DNA of 64,000 bases from Deltaproteobacteria bacterium (GTDB taxonomy: Bacteria > Desulfobacterota > Binatia > Binatales > Binataceae), in NCBI GenBank assembly GCA_021794015.1, contig JAJYRQ010000011.1, forward strand, positions 33,551 to 97,550, read 5' to 3'. The translations under genes and the position numbers were made by a program. This document shows, piece by piece, positions 41,891 through 51,825 of the stretch. Numbering within the stretch: the stretch's first letter is position 1; each line of letters starts with the position of its first letter. Under the pieces are notes generated by a model that saw nothing but the letters and a program-made list of their open reading frames with translations, made no database searches and was not told where the DNA came from.

Positions 41891-42105
41891 TGTGTCGCCA
41901 AGCAAGGCCCGTTGTCGATGTGAGGTTCAGACCGCCGGGGCGTCCCCCGGATACCGCGGCCGCAAGTCTCGCCGTCAACGTCGGACGCCCCGCGCGGAGC
42001 TGGCCCGCGCCACAACCGTACGATCTGCCAACGTCCAACTACGACCGAGCGCAGCGTCTCTGCCAAGTGCGAACGGGCCGCCATGCCGGGAAACGGCCCC
42101 GTCTC

Positions 42106-42867
42106 TTACCGGGCCGTTTCCCGGCTCTCGGCCGAGAGCAGACTTGCCGCTTCCTGGTCGAGCAGCCAGATGACCTGGCCGTCCGACGGAGCGATAAGCT
42201 GGCCCGGGAACCGCTCGGCGTCGGGCGGCCCCTCGAGCACCGCTTTCACGGCTGGCGCCTTGTTGCCCCCGGTCACCATGAAGATTATCGCGCCGGCGTT
42301 GTTGAGCACCGCAGGCGTCAAGGTGATACGCCGCGGATGTGGATCGTCCACTTCGACCGCGGCCGCAAGCCTCTGGGTCTCCCGAAGCACTGCGGCGCCG
42401 GGGAAAAGCGACGCAACGTGCGCGTTTTCGCCCAGACCCAGAAGAATCAGCGCAAAGCGCGGCAAGTCGCCGTCGGCAAGCGAAAAGAAAGCGCGCAACT
42501 CCGCCTCGTAAGCCGCCGCCGCCTCGGCCGGCGCCAACTCGCCCTGTATCCGGTGGACCTGGTGGGCCGCGATACGAAGTCGGCCGAGCAGCGTGCGCTC
42601 GGCCATCGCGAAGTTGCTCGCCGCGTCCGTGGGCGCAACGCAGCGCTCGTCACTCCAGAAAAAATGCACTTCCTTCCAGTCCACGCTCGAGCGCAGCCGC
42701 TCGGCCAGATACGAATAGGCGCCCTCGGGGGTTTTCCCGCCCGCCAGGCAGAGCGGAAACTCACCCAGGGTCGAGACCGCCTCGCCGGCAAAGTGAGCGA
42801 TCTCTTCGGCCGCCCTAACGTGCACCGCCTGCGCGTCCTTGAGTATCTCGATTCGTCTTCCACTCAC
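42106..42867 (-). CDS. pgl: 6-phosphogluconolactonase
   Basis: A 253-residue Pgl of the NagB-like fold, hydrolysing 6-phosphogluconolactone in the pentose phosphate pathway. It shows LCLAGGKTPEGAYSYLAERL (phosphate loop), HFFWSDERCVAP and the active-site block LGLGENAHVASLFPG. In most relatives the last reads G-x-D-G-H-x-A-S; here Asp is Asn and Gly is Ala, while the His is kept. The GTG at 42867 is the start. It lies 90 bases after the Tal-Pgi fusion on the same strand, which supports the role. No zwf or gnd is in the window. Confidence 0.87.
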   Translation of the reverse strand: MSGRRIEILKDAQAVHVRAAEEIAHFAGEAVSTLGEFPLCLAGGKTPEGAYSYLAERLRSSVDWKEVHFFWSDERCVAPTDAASNFAMAERTLLGRLRIAAHQVHRIQGELAPAEAAAAYEAELRAFFSLADGDLPRFALILLGLGENAHVASLFPGAAVLRETQRLAAAVEVDDPHPRRITLTPAVLNNAGAIIFMVTGGNKAPAVKAVLEGPPDAERFPGQLIAPSDGQVIWLLDQEAASLLSAESRETAR

Positions 42868-42957
42868 GGCACCAAGCCTTTCCCACCGCGTAACTGCTCA
42901 CCCCGGTTCCGAATTGGAGAGCAGGCGGCGCCGTCGCAGCCGCGCCGCCTGTGCCCG

Positions 42958-45813
42958 TCACACCCGGCCGTCCAACGCTGCACCCAGGGCCTCGGCCAGC
43001 GCCGCCGCGCCGCTTGGCGCATCGCCCTTGAGATGCACCCGGACCACGCGCCGGCCGTGGCGGCTTAGCGCCTCGAAGTCGCCAATTGACTGTGCTTGGT
43101 TGAGCACGGCGAAATCGTAGGATTGGCCGGGGATGGCAACGCCTTTGTCATGTTCCTGCGTGATCTGAACAAAGAGGCCCGTATTGGGACCGCCCTTGTG
43201 AAGCTGACCGGTGGAATGGAGAAAGCGCGGGCCGTAGCCGAAGGTGGTGGCGAGCGACAGTCGCCGGCGGACCGCCGACCTGATGCGCGCCATCTCGGCT
43301 TCGAAGCGTGCTGACGGCGCAACGTAGGCCATCAGCGCAAAATAGTCGCCCGGCCGCGCCAGTCCCGCGAATGCTTTGAGCGCCCCGGCCAGCCCTGCCG
43401 CACCAAGTCTCGGCGCCAGGGCAGCAGGCGCGTGCAGCTCGAGCTTGGCCTCGACCGCCAACGGCGCTTCGACCGGTAGCACCTGATGCTGCTCGAAGGA
43501 GCGCAGCAGCCGCTCCGTGTTGTCCTTGCTTTCCTGAACGTTGGGCTGGTCAAAGGCGTTGATACCGATAATCGCGCCGGCGGTTGCGGTGGCGATCTCC
43601 CAGCGCAGGAATTCCTCACCAAGGTCGATCTTGTCCGCCACGCTGACGGTGATGACCGGATGGCCGGCCTGGGCGAGCGCCGCAAGCGCCCGGTCCTGCT
43701 CGGGATCGGCGCCCGCGCCGCTCCTGAGATAAGCAAAGATGCGATCGGCGCCGTAGCTTTGCGGGCTTCCCAGCGGTTCGTCCACCACGGGCACCAGGCC
43801 GCGCCCTTCCTTGCCCGTGCTTTCGGCAACCAGTTGTTCCAGCCACAAGCCGAAGCTCGCGATCGGCGGGGAAGCAACGACCGTGAGCTTGTCGCGCCCG
43901 GCCCGGTAGCAGGCGCCCAGCGCCGCGCCCAGGCTCACCCCGGCATTGTCTTTGGCCCTTACGTATCCGGCCGAGCTGTGAGCCATCCGGGTCGCCCGGT
44001 CGAGCAGCGCCCCGATATCCAACCCGATAAGCGCGGCCGGCACCAGGCCGAAAAGCGACAGCGCCGAGTAGCGGCCGCCGATGTCGGCCGGGTTGAGGAA
44101 AAGACGGCGAAACCGCTTCTCGCGCGCAAGCGCGGCGAGCGCGGTGTCGGGATCGGTGATCGCCACGAAATGTTTTCCCGCCGGCGTGCCGGCCCGTGCG
44201 GCAAGCAGTTCAAAAAAGTACCGGTACTGGGAGAGCGTCTCGATGGTCCGGCCCGACTTGCTCGAGACGATGAAAAGCGTCTTCTGCAGCTCAACCGCCC
44301 GTTCAACCGACCGGACCACCTCGGGCACCGACGAATCGAGCACGATAAGCTCCGGATGGCCCGGGGCGCTGGCGAAGGTGCGCGCCAGCACCTCGGGACA
44401 GAGGCTCGAGCCGCCCATGCCGAGCAGTACCACGTGCCGAACCCCGTCGGCCCTGACCTCCTGGCTGAAGGCCTTAAGCGCTTCGACCTGATCCGTCATC
44501 AGCTCGGCCACGTTGAGCCAGCCAAGCGCATTGCGGATCACCTGCTGATGCTCCGGTTCTTTCTTCCACAGCGTCGGGTCCTTGCGCCACAGCCGCACAG
44601 CGAATTCGCTGCGCTCGAGCTCGGCCAGCGCGGCCTCGAAAGTCGGGACTAGGGCGCCGGCTGCGATGCTTTGGCGGTCGAAAGCGCCCGCCACGAGCGC
44701 CTCCCGCCTGGCTTTTACCACGGCCAGCAGATCGTCGAACGACTTGGCAAAGAGCGCCACCCCTTCGGCTTGCAGCCGCTCGCCCACCTCGTCCAGATCG
44801 ATTCCCAGCGCCTTGAGACGCGCAACCGTCTCGCGCGCCTCGTCGAATCCCTCTTCCACGGTAAGACGGGCCTGGCCGTGGTCGCGGAAGGCGTCCATCG
44901 TGGCCGGCGGAAGCGTGTTGACGGTCTGCGGTCCGATCAGCTCGGCGACATACTTGATGTCGCTGTAAGCGGGGTTCTTGGTCCCGGTCGAGGCCCACAG
45001 CACGCGCTGCGGGCGCGCGCCCCGCTGGCCAAGCCGGGCAAAGCGCGGCCCGCCGAACAGTTCCTTGAAGCGGCGGTAGATGAGCTTGGAGTTGGCCACC
45101 GCGGCTTTGCCGCGCAGCGCCGCCACGGCCTCGTCCGGCGCGGCCTTGAGCCGCTCGTCCAAAAGCTTGTCGACCAGGGTGTCGATTCGGCTCACAAAGA
45201 CGCTGGCCACCGAGGCCACCCGCTCAACCGGCATCCCGGCCTCGACTCGGCGTTCCAGCCCGCGCAAGTAGGCCTCGGCCACCGCCTCGTAGTGGCGCAT
45301 CGAAAACATCAGCGTGATATTGATGTTCAGGCCCTCGGCGATGAGCTGCTCGATGGCCGGAATCCCCTGCGGCGTAGCCGGCACCTTGATCATGACATTG
45401 GGACGGCCGAGCGCTGCAAAGTAGCGGCGCGCCGCAGCCACGCTGCCCTCGGTGTCGGCCGCCAGCTCCGGCGACACCTCGTAGCTGACAAACCCGTCGC
45501 GTCCTGCGGTCCGTTCGTAGACTGGACGCAGAGCGTCGGCGGCCCGCGCGATGTCCTCGAGCGAGAGTTCCTCGTAAATCCGGGCGACAGGCTTATCGGT
45601 CCGGCTGAGCGCGGCAAGCTGGGCGTCGTAGTCGGTCGACCCGCCGATCGCCTTTTCGAAGATGGTCGGGTTGGAAGTCATGCCGGCCAGGCCGTCTTCG
45701 TCGAGCATGCGACGGAACTCGGGCGAGTCCAGAAGATGGCGGCGGATGTAATCGAGCCAGATGCTCTGGCCGAGGCGCTCGAGCTGGCGAAGCGGGTTAT
45801 CCGGCTGGGCCAT
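42958..45813 (-). CDS. tal-pgi: bifunctional transaldolase / glucose-6-phosphate isomerase
   Basis: One 951-residue protein. Residues 1-370 are transaldolase: MTSNPTIFEKAIGGSTDYDA, the Schiff-base lysine in NVMIKVPATPQG, and WASTGTKNPAYSDIKYVAEL. From about 390 the sequence is glucose-6-phosphate isomerase: VLLGMGGSSLCPEVLA, IVSSKSGRTIETLSQYRYFF and FGYGPRFLHSTGQLHKGGPN, with its catalytic histidine and lysine. The fusion links the non-oxidative pentose phosphate branch to glucose-6-phosphate. Such Tal-Pgi fusions are known in several phyla, so this is a clear assignment. The ATG at 45813 is followed by a normal start. Transketolase lies immediately upstream. Confidence 0.95.
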   Translation of the reverse strand: MAQPDNPLRQLERLGQSIWLDYIRRHLLDSPEFRRMLDEDGLAGMTSNPTIFEKAIGGSTDYDAQLAALSRTDKPVARIYEELSLEDIARAADALRPVYERTAGRDGFVSYEVSPELAADTEGSVAAARRYFAALGRPNVMIKVPATPQGIPAIEQLIAEGLNINITLMFSMRHYEAVAEAYLRGLERRVEAGMPVERVASVASVFVSRIDTLVDKLLDERLKAAPDEAVAALRGKAAVANSKLIYRRFKELFGGPRFARLGQRGARPQRVLWASTGTKNPAYSDIKYVAELIGPQTVNTLPPATMDAFRDHGQARLTVEEGFDEARETVARLKALGIDLDEVGERLQAEGVALFAKSFDDLLAVVKARREALVAGAFDRQSIAAGALVPTFEAALAELERSEFAVRLWRKDPTLWKKEPEHQQVIRNALGWLNVAELMTDQVEALKAFSQEVRADGVRHVVLLGMGGSSLCPEVLARTFASAPGHPELIVLDSSVPEVVRSVERAVELQKTLFIVSSKSGRTIETLSQYRYFFELLAARAGTPAGKHFVAITDPDTALAALAREKRFRRLFLNPADIGGRYSALSLFGLVPAALIGLDIGALLDRATRMAHSSAGYVRAKDNAGVSLGAALGACYRAGRDKLTVVASPPIASFGLWLEQLVAESTGKEGRGLVPVVDEPLGSPQSYGADRIFAYLRSGAGADPEQDRALAALAQAGHPVITVSVADKIDLGEEFLRWEIATATAGAIIGINAFDQPNVQESKDNTERLLRSFEQHQVLPVEAPLAVEAKLELHAPAALAPRLGAAGLAGALKAFAGLARPGDYFALMAYVAPSARFEAEMARIRSAVRRRLSLATTFGYGPRFLHSTGQLHKGGPNTGLFVQITQEHDKGVAIPGQSYDFAVLNQAQSIGDFEALSRHGRRVVRVHLKGDAPSGAAALAEALGAALDGRV

Positions 45814-45910
45814 AATTCACTCCTCTAGTCTTATCGCTGAGAAACGACGTTCGCAGACTGGGCAGCCTGCTGCGGGACGCCGCGCGCTGCAAAAAAGGCT
45901 CGCGCACCCT

Positions 45911-47944
45911 TCAATCGGCCGCTTTCTCCATGAGCCGGAGCGCCCGAGCCACCACGTTGTCCACCGTGAAGCCGAAGTGCGCAAAGACCTCCTGGTACGG
46001 CCCTGACGCACCAAAGCCGGTCATGCCAAGCACGTCGCCCCGCCGACCGACCCACCGGTACCAGGGAAGCGCAACGCCGGCCTCGATGGCCAACCTGCGG
46101 CCGGCCTCGTCGGGCAGGACCGATTGACGCCACTTTGCGTCCTGGCGCTCGAAAAGCTCGAAGCTTGGCATGCTGACCACGCGCACCGCCACTCCGGCCG
46201 CCTCCAGCTTCGGCTTGGCGCCGAGCGCGAGATGGACCTCGGAGCCGCTGGCTATAAGTATCATGTCAGGCCGCCGGCCGGCCGTCTCGGTCAGTACGTA
46301 GCCGCCCCGCTCAAGGCCGCTGGCCGCGGCCATCGCCGAGCGGTCCAGGGTTGGGACCTTCTGCCGGCTGAGCGCAAGTAGCACCGGGCCGTCGCGCCAA
46401 GTCAGCGCCACCCGCCAGGCGTGAACCGCCTCGTTGGCGTCCGCCGGCCGGATCACGGTGAGTCCCGGGATGGTCCGCAAACTGGCCAGATGCTCGACCG
46501 GTTGATGGGTCGGCCCGTCCTCGCCCAAACCGATTGAGTCATGGGTGACGACGTAGATCACATGGAGCCGCGCCAGGGCGGAAAGGCGAATCGCCGGCCG
46601 CGCGTAGTCGCTGAAGACAAGAAAACTGGAGCCGTACGGGATCAAGCCGCCGTGCAGCGCGATCCCGTTCAGGATCGCGCCCATGGCGTGCTCGCGGATG
46701 CCGAAATGCAGGTTGCGCCCCTCGTAGCTGCCGCGCTCGAAGTCGCCTCCGGCGGCAACGTCGGTAAAGGTCGACTCGTTCAGGTCGGCCGCGCCGCCAA
46801 ACAGGTTCCACACCTTGCGGCAGATAGCCTGCTGCGCGGCCGCGGCCGACTGGCGTGTGGCCAGCGCCTCCTTGGGGGAAAAGATCGGCAGTTCCGCCTC
46901 CCAGCCTGCCGCCAGCTCGCCCGCGATCATCCGCTTAAACTCGGCCGCCTCGGCCGGATATCGGCGCTCATACTGCTCCATCGCGCGCTTCCATTCGGCC
47001 TCGAGCTGAGCGCCCCGGCTGCCGCACTGGCGGAAGTAGGTCAGCACCTGCGGCGGCACAAAAAAGGGCGGCTCCGGCGGCCAGCCGTAATTCTGCTTGG
47101 TCAGCCTTGTCTCTTCGGCGCCGAGCGGCTTGCCGTGCGCTTCGTTGCTGTCCTGGCGGTGCGGGCTGCCGTAGCCGATATGGGAGCGCACCCGGATGAG
47201 CGAAGGTCGCTCCCGCTCCTCACAGGCGTTGGTCAGCGCGCGCGCCAACGCCGCAAGATCGTTGGCGTCCTCCACCACCTGCGTGTGCCAGTTGTAAGCC
47301 TCGAACCGCAGGCAAACGTCCTCGCTAAAGGCGAGCGCGGTGCTGCCGTCGATCGTTATGCGGTTGTCGTCGTAGAGGTAGACGAGGTTGCCCAGACCCA
47401 GGTGGCCGGCAAGCGAAGCCGCCTCGCTGGCCACCCCTTCCATCAGGTCGCCGTCGCTTACGATGGCGAAGATGCGATGGTCGAAAAGCTCCCTGTCACC
47501 GCGGGCAAAACGAGCTGCCAGATGCTTGGCGGCGATCGCCATGCCCACGGCGTTGGCAAAGCCCTGGCCAAGCGGCCCGGTGGTGGTCTCCACCCCCGGC
47601 GCAACGCGGTACTCGGGATGGCCCGGCGTGCGGCTGCCGAGCTGACGAAAGCGCTTAAGGTCGTCCAGCGTCAGCTCGTAGCCGCTCAGGTAAAGCATGC
47701 TGTAAAGCAGCATGCTGCCATGGCCCGCCGACAGGACGAACCGGTCGCGCCCGTACCAGGCTGGATTAGCCGGGTTGTAACGCAAGAAACGCGTCCACAG
47801 GAGGTAGGCTGCCGGCGCCATCCCCATCGGCATCCCCGGATGTCCCGAGTTGGCTTTCTCGACGGCGTCGATGGCGAGCACCCGGATGGCGTTGACGCAG
47901 CGCCGGTCGAATTCATCCTGGCTGGGATTGACCTCTTCCGTCAA
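45911..47944 (-). CDS. tkt: transketolase
   Basis: A 677-residue thiamine-diphosphate enzyme. I choose the TTG at 47942-47944 ([16 protein letters not shown]), six bases after GGAG. The frame runs to 48016, but that part is not family-like. Motifs: [36 protein letters not shown] (ThDP/Mg site), [33 protein letters not shown] and [11 protein letters not shown] at the end. With the Tal-Pgi fusion and pgl downstream it forms a pentose phosphate gene set on one strand. Confidence 0.95.
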   Translation of the reverse strand: MTEEVNPSQDEFDRRCVNAIRVLAIDAVEKANSGHPGMPMGMAPAAYLLWTRFLRYNPANPAWYGRDRFVLSAGHGSMLLYSMLYLSGYELTLDDLKRFRQLGSRTPGHPEYRVAPGVETTTGPLGQGFANAVGMAIAAKHLAARFARGDRELFDHRIFAIVSDGDLMEGVASEAASLAGHLGLGNLVYLYDDNRITIDGSTALAFSEDVCLRFEAYNWHTQVVEDANDLAALARALTNACEERERPSLIRVRSHIGYGSPHRQDSNEAHGKPLGAEETRLTKQNYGWPPEPPFFVPPQVLTYFRQCGSRGAQLEAEWKRAMEQYERRYPAEAAEFKRMIAGELAAGWEAELPIFSPKEALATRQSAAAAQQAICRKVWNLFGGAADLNESTFTDVAAGGDFERGSYEGRNLHFGIREHAMGAILNGIALHGGLIPYGSSFLVFSDYARPAIRLSALARLHVIYVVTHDSIGLGEDGPTHQPVEHLASLRTIPGLTVIRPADANEAVHAWRVALTWRDGPVLLALSRQKVPTLDRSAMAAASGLERGGYVLTETAGRRPDMILIASGSEVHLALGAKPKLEAAGVAVRVVSMPSFELFERQDAKWRQSVLPDEAGRRLAIEAGVALPWYRWVGRRGDVLGMTGFGASGPYQEVFAHFGFTVDNVVARALRLMEKAAD

Positions 47945-48265
47945 AGTTGTCTCCGTTGGCCGGCACCGCGGCAATTCGCGGCCGGGCTGCGGCGCGAGGT
48001 AGGGCCGGCTATCCAAAGGCGCCGCCCGTGCTTCGCGCGCGCGGCGCCGGCTGCTGTGCGTTCATTTTAATCTGCTTTGAGGGGCTGGCGCCACGCCTCG
48101 GGCCGCCCGCCTGCAACGACGCCCGGCGATGCGGGCGCGAGCGGCGCCCGGGGACACGGTGAAAGGCAAGCCCAAATATGCCACAGTAACTAGGGATGTC
48201 GGGCCGGCGCGCTCGAAGCGGCGCCTCCCGGACATTGCTTGAGCAATAAACGAGGTTTCCTTCTC
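47945..48265. other. intergenic region between divergent tkt and fabF
   Basis: This stretch should hold promoters for both directions. The tkt ribosome site GGAG is at 47951-47954 (minus strand) and a GAGG lies 10 bases before the fabF ATG. A relatively A+T-rich patch lies around 48060-48080. I see no convincing -10/-35 pair, operator or small gene. Confidence 0.5.
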
Positions 48266-49537
48266 ATGGAAATGGCGCAGCCCAAACTACCGCGCAAGGC
48301 CGGACGCCGGGTGGCCGTTACCGGGCTGGGGCTGGTTACGCCGCTGGGCACCGGAGTCGAGAAGAACTGGGAGGCCCTGCTGCACGGCCGCTCCGGCATC
48401 GGCCCGATCCAGCGCTTTGACGCCTCAGCTTTCCCGGTGCGCATCGGAGGCGAGGTGCGCGACTTCAACCCGCTCGATTGGGTCGAAAAGAAAGAAATCA
48501 AGCGGATGGACCTGTTCATCCTCTACGTGGTTGCCGCGGCCGAGCAGGCGATGCGCCAGTCGAGGCTGAAGATCGACCTAAGCAACGCCGAGCGGGTGGG
48601 CGTAATCATCGGGGTCGGCATCGGCGGACTGCTGACCATCGAGGAAAACCACCTGCAGTTTCTGCAGGGTGGCCTCAAGCGGGTGACGCCGTTTTTCATC
48701 CCCCGGCTGCTGGGCAACCTGGCGCCGGGGCAGATCGCGATGCGCTACGGCGCGCGCGGCATCAATCTGACCACCACCAGCGCCTGCGCCTCGGGCAGCC
48801 ACGCGGTGGGCGAGGCCTACCGGATGATCCGCTGCGGCTACCTGGACGCGGCGCTGGTCGGCGGGGCCGAGGCGGCAATCACCTACATGGGCATGGGCGG
48901 GTTCATCGCCATGCGCGCGCTCTCCACCCGCAACGACGAGCCGACCCGTGCCAGCCGCCCGTTCGATCGCGAGCGCGACGGCTTTGTCATGTCCGAAGGC
49001 GCGGCGGTGCTCGTCCTCGAGGAATGGGAGCAGGCCGCCGGGCGCGGCGCGGCAATCCTGGCCGAGGTCGCCGGCTACGGAGCCAACGACGACGCCTACC
49101 ACATAACCGCGCCCTCGCCCGAAGGCGAAGGCGCCGCCCGCTGCATGCAGCTCTGCCTCCAGGAGAGCGGACTTGACCGCGACGAAGTCGACTACATCAA
49201 CGCGCACGGCACCTCCACGCCACAGGGCGACTTGGCCGAAACCCAGGCGATAAAGCGGGTTTTCGGCGAACGAGCCTTCAAGCTGGCCGTAAGCTCAACC
49301 AAGTCGATGACCGGGCACACGCTGGGCGCCGCCGGCGCCATCGAGTCGGTCTACACCGTGCTGGCGGTCTCCACCGGCATGATTCCGCCGACCATCAACT
49401 ACGAAAACGCCGACCCGGAGTGCGACCTGGACTACGTGCCTAACCAGGCCCGCCAAACGCGCCTGCGCTTGGCGCTCAACAACTCCTTCGGCTTCGGCGG
49501 CACCAACACCACCCTGGCCTTCCGGCCGGCCGCCTGA
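48266..49537 (+). CDS. fabF: beta-ketoacyl-ACP synthase II (FabF-like)
   Basis: A condensing enzyme of about 423 residues that elongates acyl-ACP with malonyl-ACP. The catalytic triad is clear: Cys in TTSACASGSHAVG, His in NAHGTSTPQGD and His in MTGHTLGAAGAIES. GFVMSEGAAVLVLEEWEQA and the final NNSFGFGGTNTTLAF are typical. I take the ATG at 48266 (MEMAQPKLPRK) with GAGG upstream. Another ATG six bases in is equally possible, and a TTG at 48239 is unlikely. It is followed after 16 bases by a FabH-like gene. No acpP, fabD or fabG is in the window. Confidence 0.92.
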   Translation: MEMAQPKLPRKAGRRVAVTGLGLVTPLGTGVEKNWEALLHGRSGIGPIQRFDASAFPVRIGGEVRDFNPLDWVEKKEIKRMDLFILYVVAAAEQAMRQSRLKIDLSNAERVGVIIGVGIGGLLTIEENHLQFLQGGLKRVTPFFIPRLLGNLAPGQIAMRYGARGINLTTTSACASGSHAVGEAYRMIRCGYLDAALVGGAEAAITYMGMGGFIAMRALSTRNDEPTRASRPFDRERDGFVMSEGAAVLVLEEWEQAAGRGAAILAEVAGYGANDDAYHITAPSPEGEGAARCMQLCLQESGLDRDEVDYINAHGTSTPQGDLAETQAIKRVFGERAFKLAVSSTKSMTGHTLGAAGAIESVYTVLAVSTGMIPPTINYENADPECDLDYVPNQARQTRLRLALNNSFGFGGTNTTLAFRPAA

Positions 49538-49553
49538 GCAGAGAGAAACAGCA

Positions 49554-50531
49554 GTGGGATCGAGAATAGTCGCTACCGGGCGCGCAACGCCCGGCCGTGC
49601 CGTCTCCAACCATGAACTGGCGGCCGTCATGGACACTTCGGACCAGTGGGTGCGAAGCCGCACCGGAATCGCCCAGCGCTACGTGCTCCGCTCGGGCGAA
49701 TCGCTGCTCGAGATTGCCTGCACGGCCAGCCGCACGGCGCTTGAGCGCGCGGGCTTGTCGCCCAAAGAGCTCGACGCGGTCGTGGTCGGTACGGTCTCCT
49801 CGGAATACGGCTTCCCCTCCTTTGCCTGCCAGCTCCAGCACCGGCTGGGCGCCGACTCGGGCGCCGCCTTCGACGTCGCTGCGGCCTGCTCCGGCTTCAT
49901 TTACGCGCTTTCGGTGGCGGATTCGATGATGCGCGCCGACGGTTTTGAACGCGTGCTGGTGGTCGGCGCCGACGCGCTGTCCACGATGGTTGACTGGCGC
50001 GACCGCTCAACCGCGGTGCTGTTCGGCGACGGCGCCGGGGCCGTGGTCCTGGTGCCGGACAGCGGACCGCGCGGCGTACTGGGAAGCCTCCTGCGCTCGG
50101 CCGGCAACCACTGGGAGCTGTTGACCGTGCGCTCGACCGGGGTGCGGGCCACGCTGGACGCCGAGGCCCGCCGGCGCGCCGACGACGCAATCCAGATGCG
50201 CGGCCCGGAGTTGTTTCGCATCGCCGTCCGCAGCATGGAGGAAGTCACCCGCGAGGTCGTAACCCGGGCTAAGCTGAACATTGATGATGTCAGCCTGATC
50301 GTTCCGCACCAGGCCAACCTCCGGATTATCCAGGCCGTCGCCGAGCGCTTGGGACTGCCGCGCGAAAAGGTCTTCGTCAACATCGAACGCTACGGCAACA
50401 CCTCGGCCGCCTCGGTGCCCATCGCGCTCGACGAGGCGCTGGAACAGCGGCTGATAAAAGACAACGACCTCGTGCTGCTCAACGCCTGCGGCGGCGGCCT
50501 GACCTGGGGTGCCAACCTCCTGCGATGGTAG
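49554..50531 (+). CDS. fabH: beta-ketoacyl-ACP synthase III (FabH-like)
   Basis: A 325-residue thiolase-fold enzyme that starts fatty acid chains from an acyl-CoA and malonyl-ACP. The catalytic residues are Cys in VAAACSGFIYAL, His in IVPHQANLRIIQ and Asn in IERYGNTSAASVP. DTSDQWVRSRTGI and the final NACGGGLTWGANLLRW are also typical. The start GTG at 49554 follows a GAGAG-like site. Position behind fabF suggests a small lipid operon, possibly for a secondary lipid rather than bulk fatty acids. Starter preference cannot be read. Confidence 0.92.
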   Translation: MGSRIVATGRATPGRAVSNHELAAVMDTSDQWVRSRTGIAQRYVLRSGESLLEIACTASRTALERAGLSPKELDAVVVGTVSSEYGFPSFACQLQHRLGADSGAAFDVAAACSGFIYALSVADSMMRADGFERVLVVGADALSTMVDWRDRSTAVLFGDGAGAVVLVPDSGPRGVLGSLLRSAGNHWELLTVRSTGVRATLDAEARRRADDAIQMRGPELFRIAVRSMEEVTREVVTRAKLNIDDVSLIVPHQANLRIIQAVAERLGLPREKVFVNIERYGNTSAASVPIALDEALEQRLIKDNDLVLLNACGGGLTWGANLLRW

Positions 50532-50788
50532 CCGACCGGGCCGCCGCACCGGGAGCGTGCGCCGGCTGTCGGACTGGAGCGCGCTCCTGAGCGGCTGCGA
50601 GCGCACCTCCCTACCCCATCCCCACAGCCGCATCGTAGCCGAGACACCCATGGCTGGCGTGCAACCCGAGCCCGTCTCCCGGATCGGAGCTTTGCTTCGG
50701 CCCGGCCTGCCCCGCTGCCGCACCGCGCCGCCAGCCGCCGCCCGGCGCGTCTGCGGTTCCCGCCCCTGAACCGGCGGGTGCACGGCCG

Positions 50789-51724
50789 ATGCTTGGCGAA
50801 CTGCTCAGGCGCAAGCTTATCGTGGTCGCGGGCAAGGGCGGAGTCGGAGCCACCACGGTCGCTGCCGCGCTTGCCGCGCTCGTGGCCGGGCGCGGCGGGC
50901 GCGCCTTGCTGGTCGAGCACGACCCGGGTGGGCCGGGCGCCGCACTTTTCGGCCGCCGCCCCGCCCTCGTCGATCCGGAAGAACTGCAGCCGGGCCTGTG
51001 GGAACTGGCACTAGACGGCAATCGCCAGCTCGGCCGCTACCTGGAACTTACGCTGGGCAACCGCGCGTTAGTGCGCGCCGTCAGCTCGACCGAGCTTTAC
51101 CGCTACTTTGTCGACGCCGCGCCAGGGCTGCGCGAACTCATCTCGGTGGGACGCATCTTCCACGAGATCGAGCGCCGCAGCGCGGTCGAGACACCGTGGG
51201 ACATCGTCGTCTTTGACGCCCCCGCCTCGGGTACCGCGGCCTTGCTGCTCCGGATGCCTCTGGTGGCCGGCGCGATGTTCGGTGAAAGCGTGGTCGGACG
51301 GGAAGCGCGGGCGGTGGCCCGCTTGCTGACCGACCGCAGGCGCTGCGCCGTGGTGCTGGTTACGGCCCCCGAGCCGCTGGTGATCCGCGAGACGCTCGAG
51401 TCATGGCGCGAATTGGCCGCCTTGGGCCTCCAGGCCTGCGCGCTGGTGGCCAATCGCGTGCGCACTGTGGGCTACTCGCGCGCCGACCTCGCGGCCCTGG
51501 CAGGCCTGGCGGGCGCTCGCACCGACCATCGCGCGCTTGGCCCGGCCCTCGCGCGCGCCCGCTCGGCCCTGGCAACGGCCGAGCGCCATACGCGCGTCGT
51601 CCGCTTTGTGGCGCGACGCGCCGGCTTGCCGACCGCCGAGATCGCTTACACCCCTGAACTTTCCGACCTCGAGCTGATAAGCCACGTGACGCGTGAGCTG
51701 CAAGCGCCGGCAACCTGGCGCTGA
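50789..51724 (+). CDS. MinD/ArsA-type P-loop ATPase with an altered Walker A
   Basis: A 311-residue deviant Walker-A protein. The P-loop reads VVAGKGGVGATTVAAALAAL. The signature lysine K16 is kept, but the standard P-loop lysine before TT is Ala21. GATT forms are known in CpaE/TadZ-like relatives. The switch region has VVFDAPASGTAALLLRMP (Asp and the Pro-Ala-Ser-Gly turn of ArsA-like ATPases), and ALVANRVRTVGYSR follows. I place it in the ArsA/GET3-like anion-transporting ATPase group on the basis of LLRMP and the long helical insert. The ATG at 50789 is the start. The 257 bases before it show no gene. Function unknown; nucleotide hydrolysis may be weak or absent. Confidence 0.78.
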   Translation: MLGELLRRKLIVVAGKGGVGATTVAAALAALVAGRGGRALLVEHDPGGPGAALFGRRPALVDPEELQPGLWELALDGNRQLGRYLELTLGNRALVRAVSSTELYRYFVDAAPGLRELISVGRIFHEIERRSAVETPWDIVVFDAPASGTAALLLRMPLVAGAMFGESVVGREARAVARLLTDRRRCAVVLVTAPEPLVIRETLESWRELAALGLQACALVANRVRTVGYSRADLAALAGLAGARTDHRALGPALARARSALATAERHTRVVRFVARRAGLPTAEIAYTPELSDLELISHVTRELQAPATWR

Positions 51725-51825
51725 GCCGGCAAGGGCCACCCACCAGCGGGCGGATGCGCCAGCCCTGCTTACTGCCTCGGTGTCTTCGGTTATCTTACTG
51801 GAGTAGCCGCGTTGGCTTACCTGCT

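Noticed and set aside
46541..48070. A 509-codon plus-strand frame opposite transketolase
   Set aside because: It is antisense to an unmistakable tkt and has a low-complexity basic translation.
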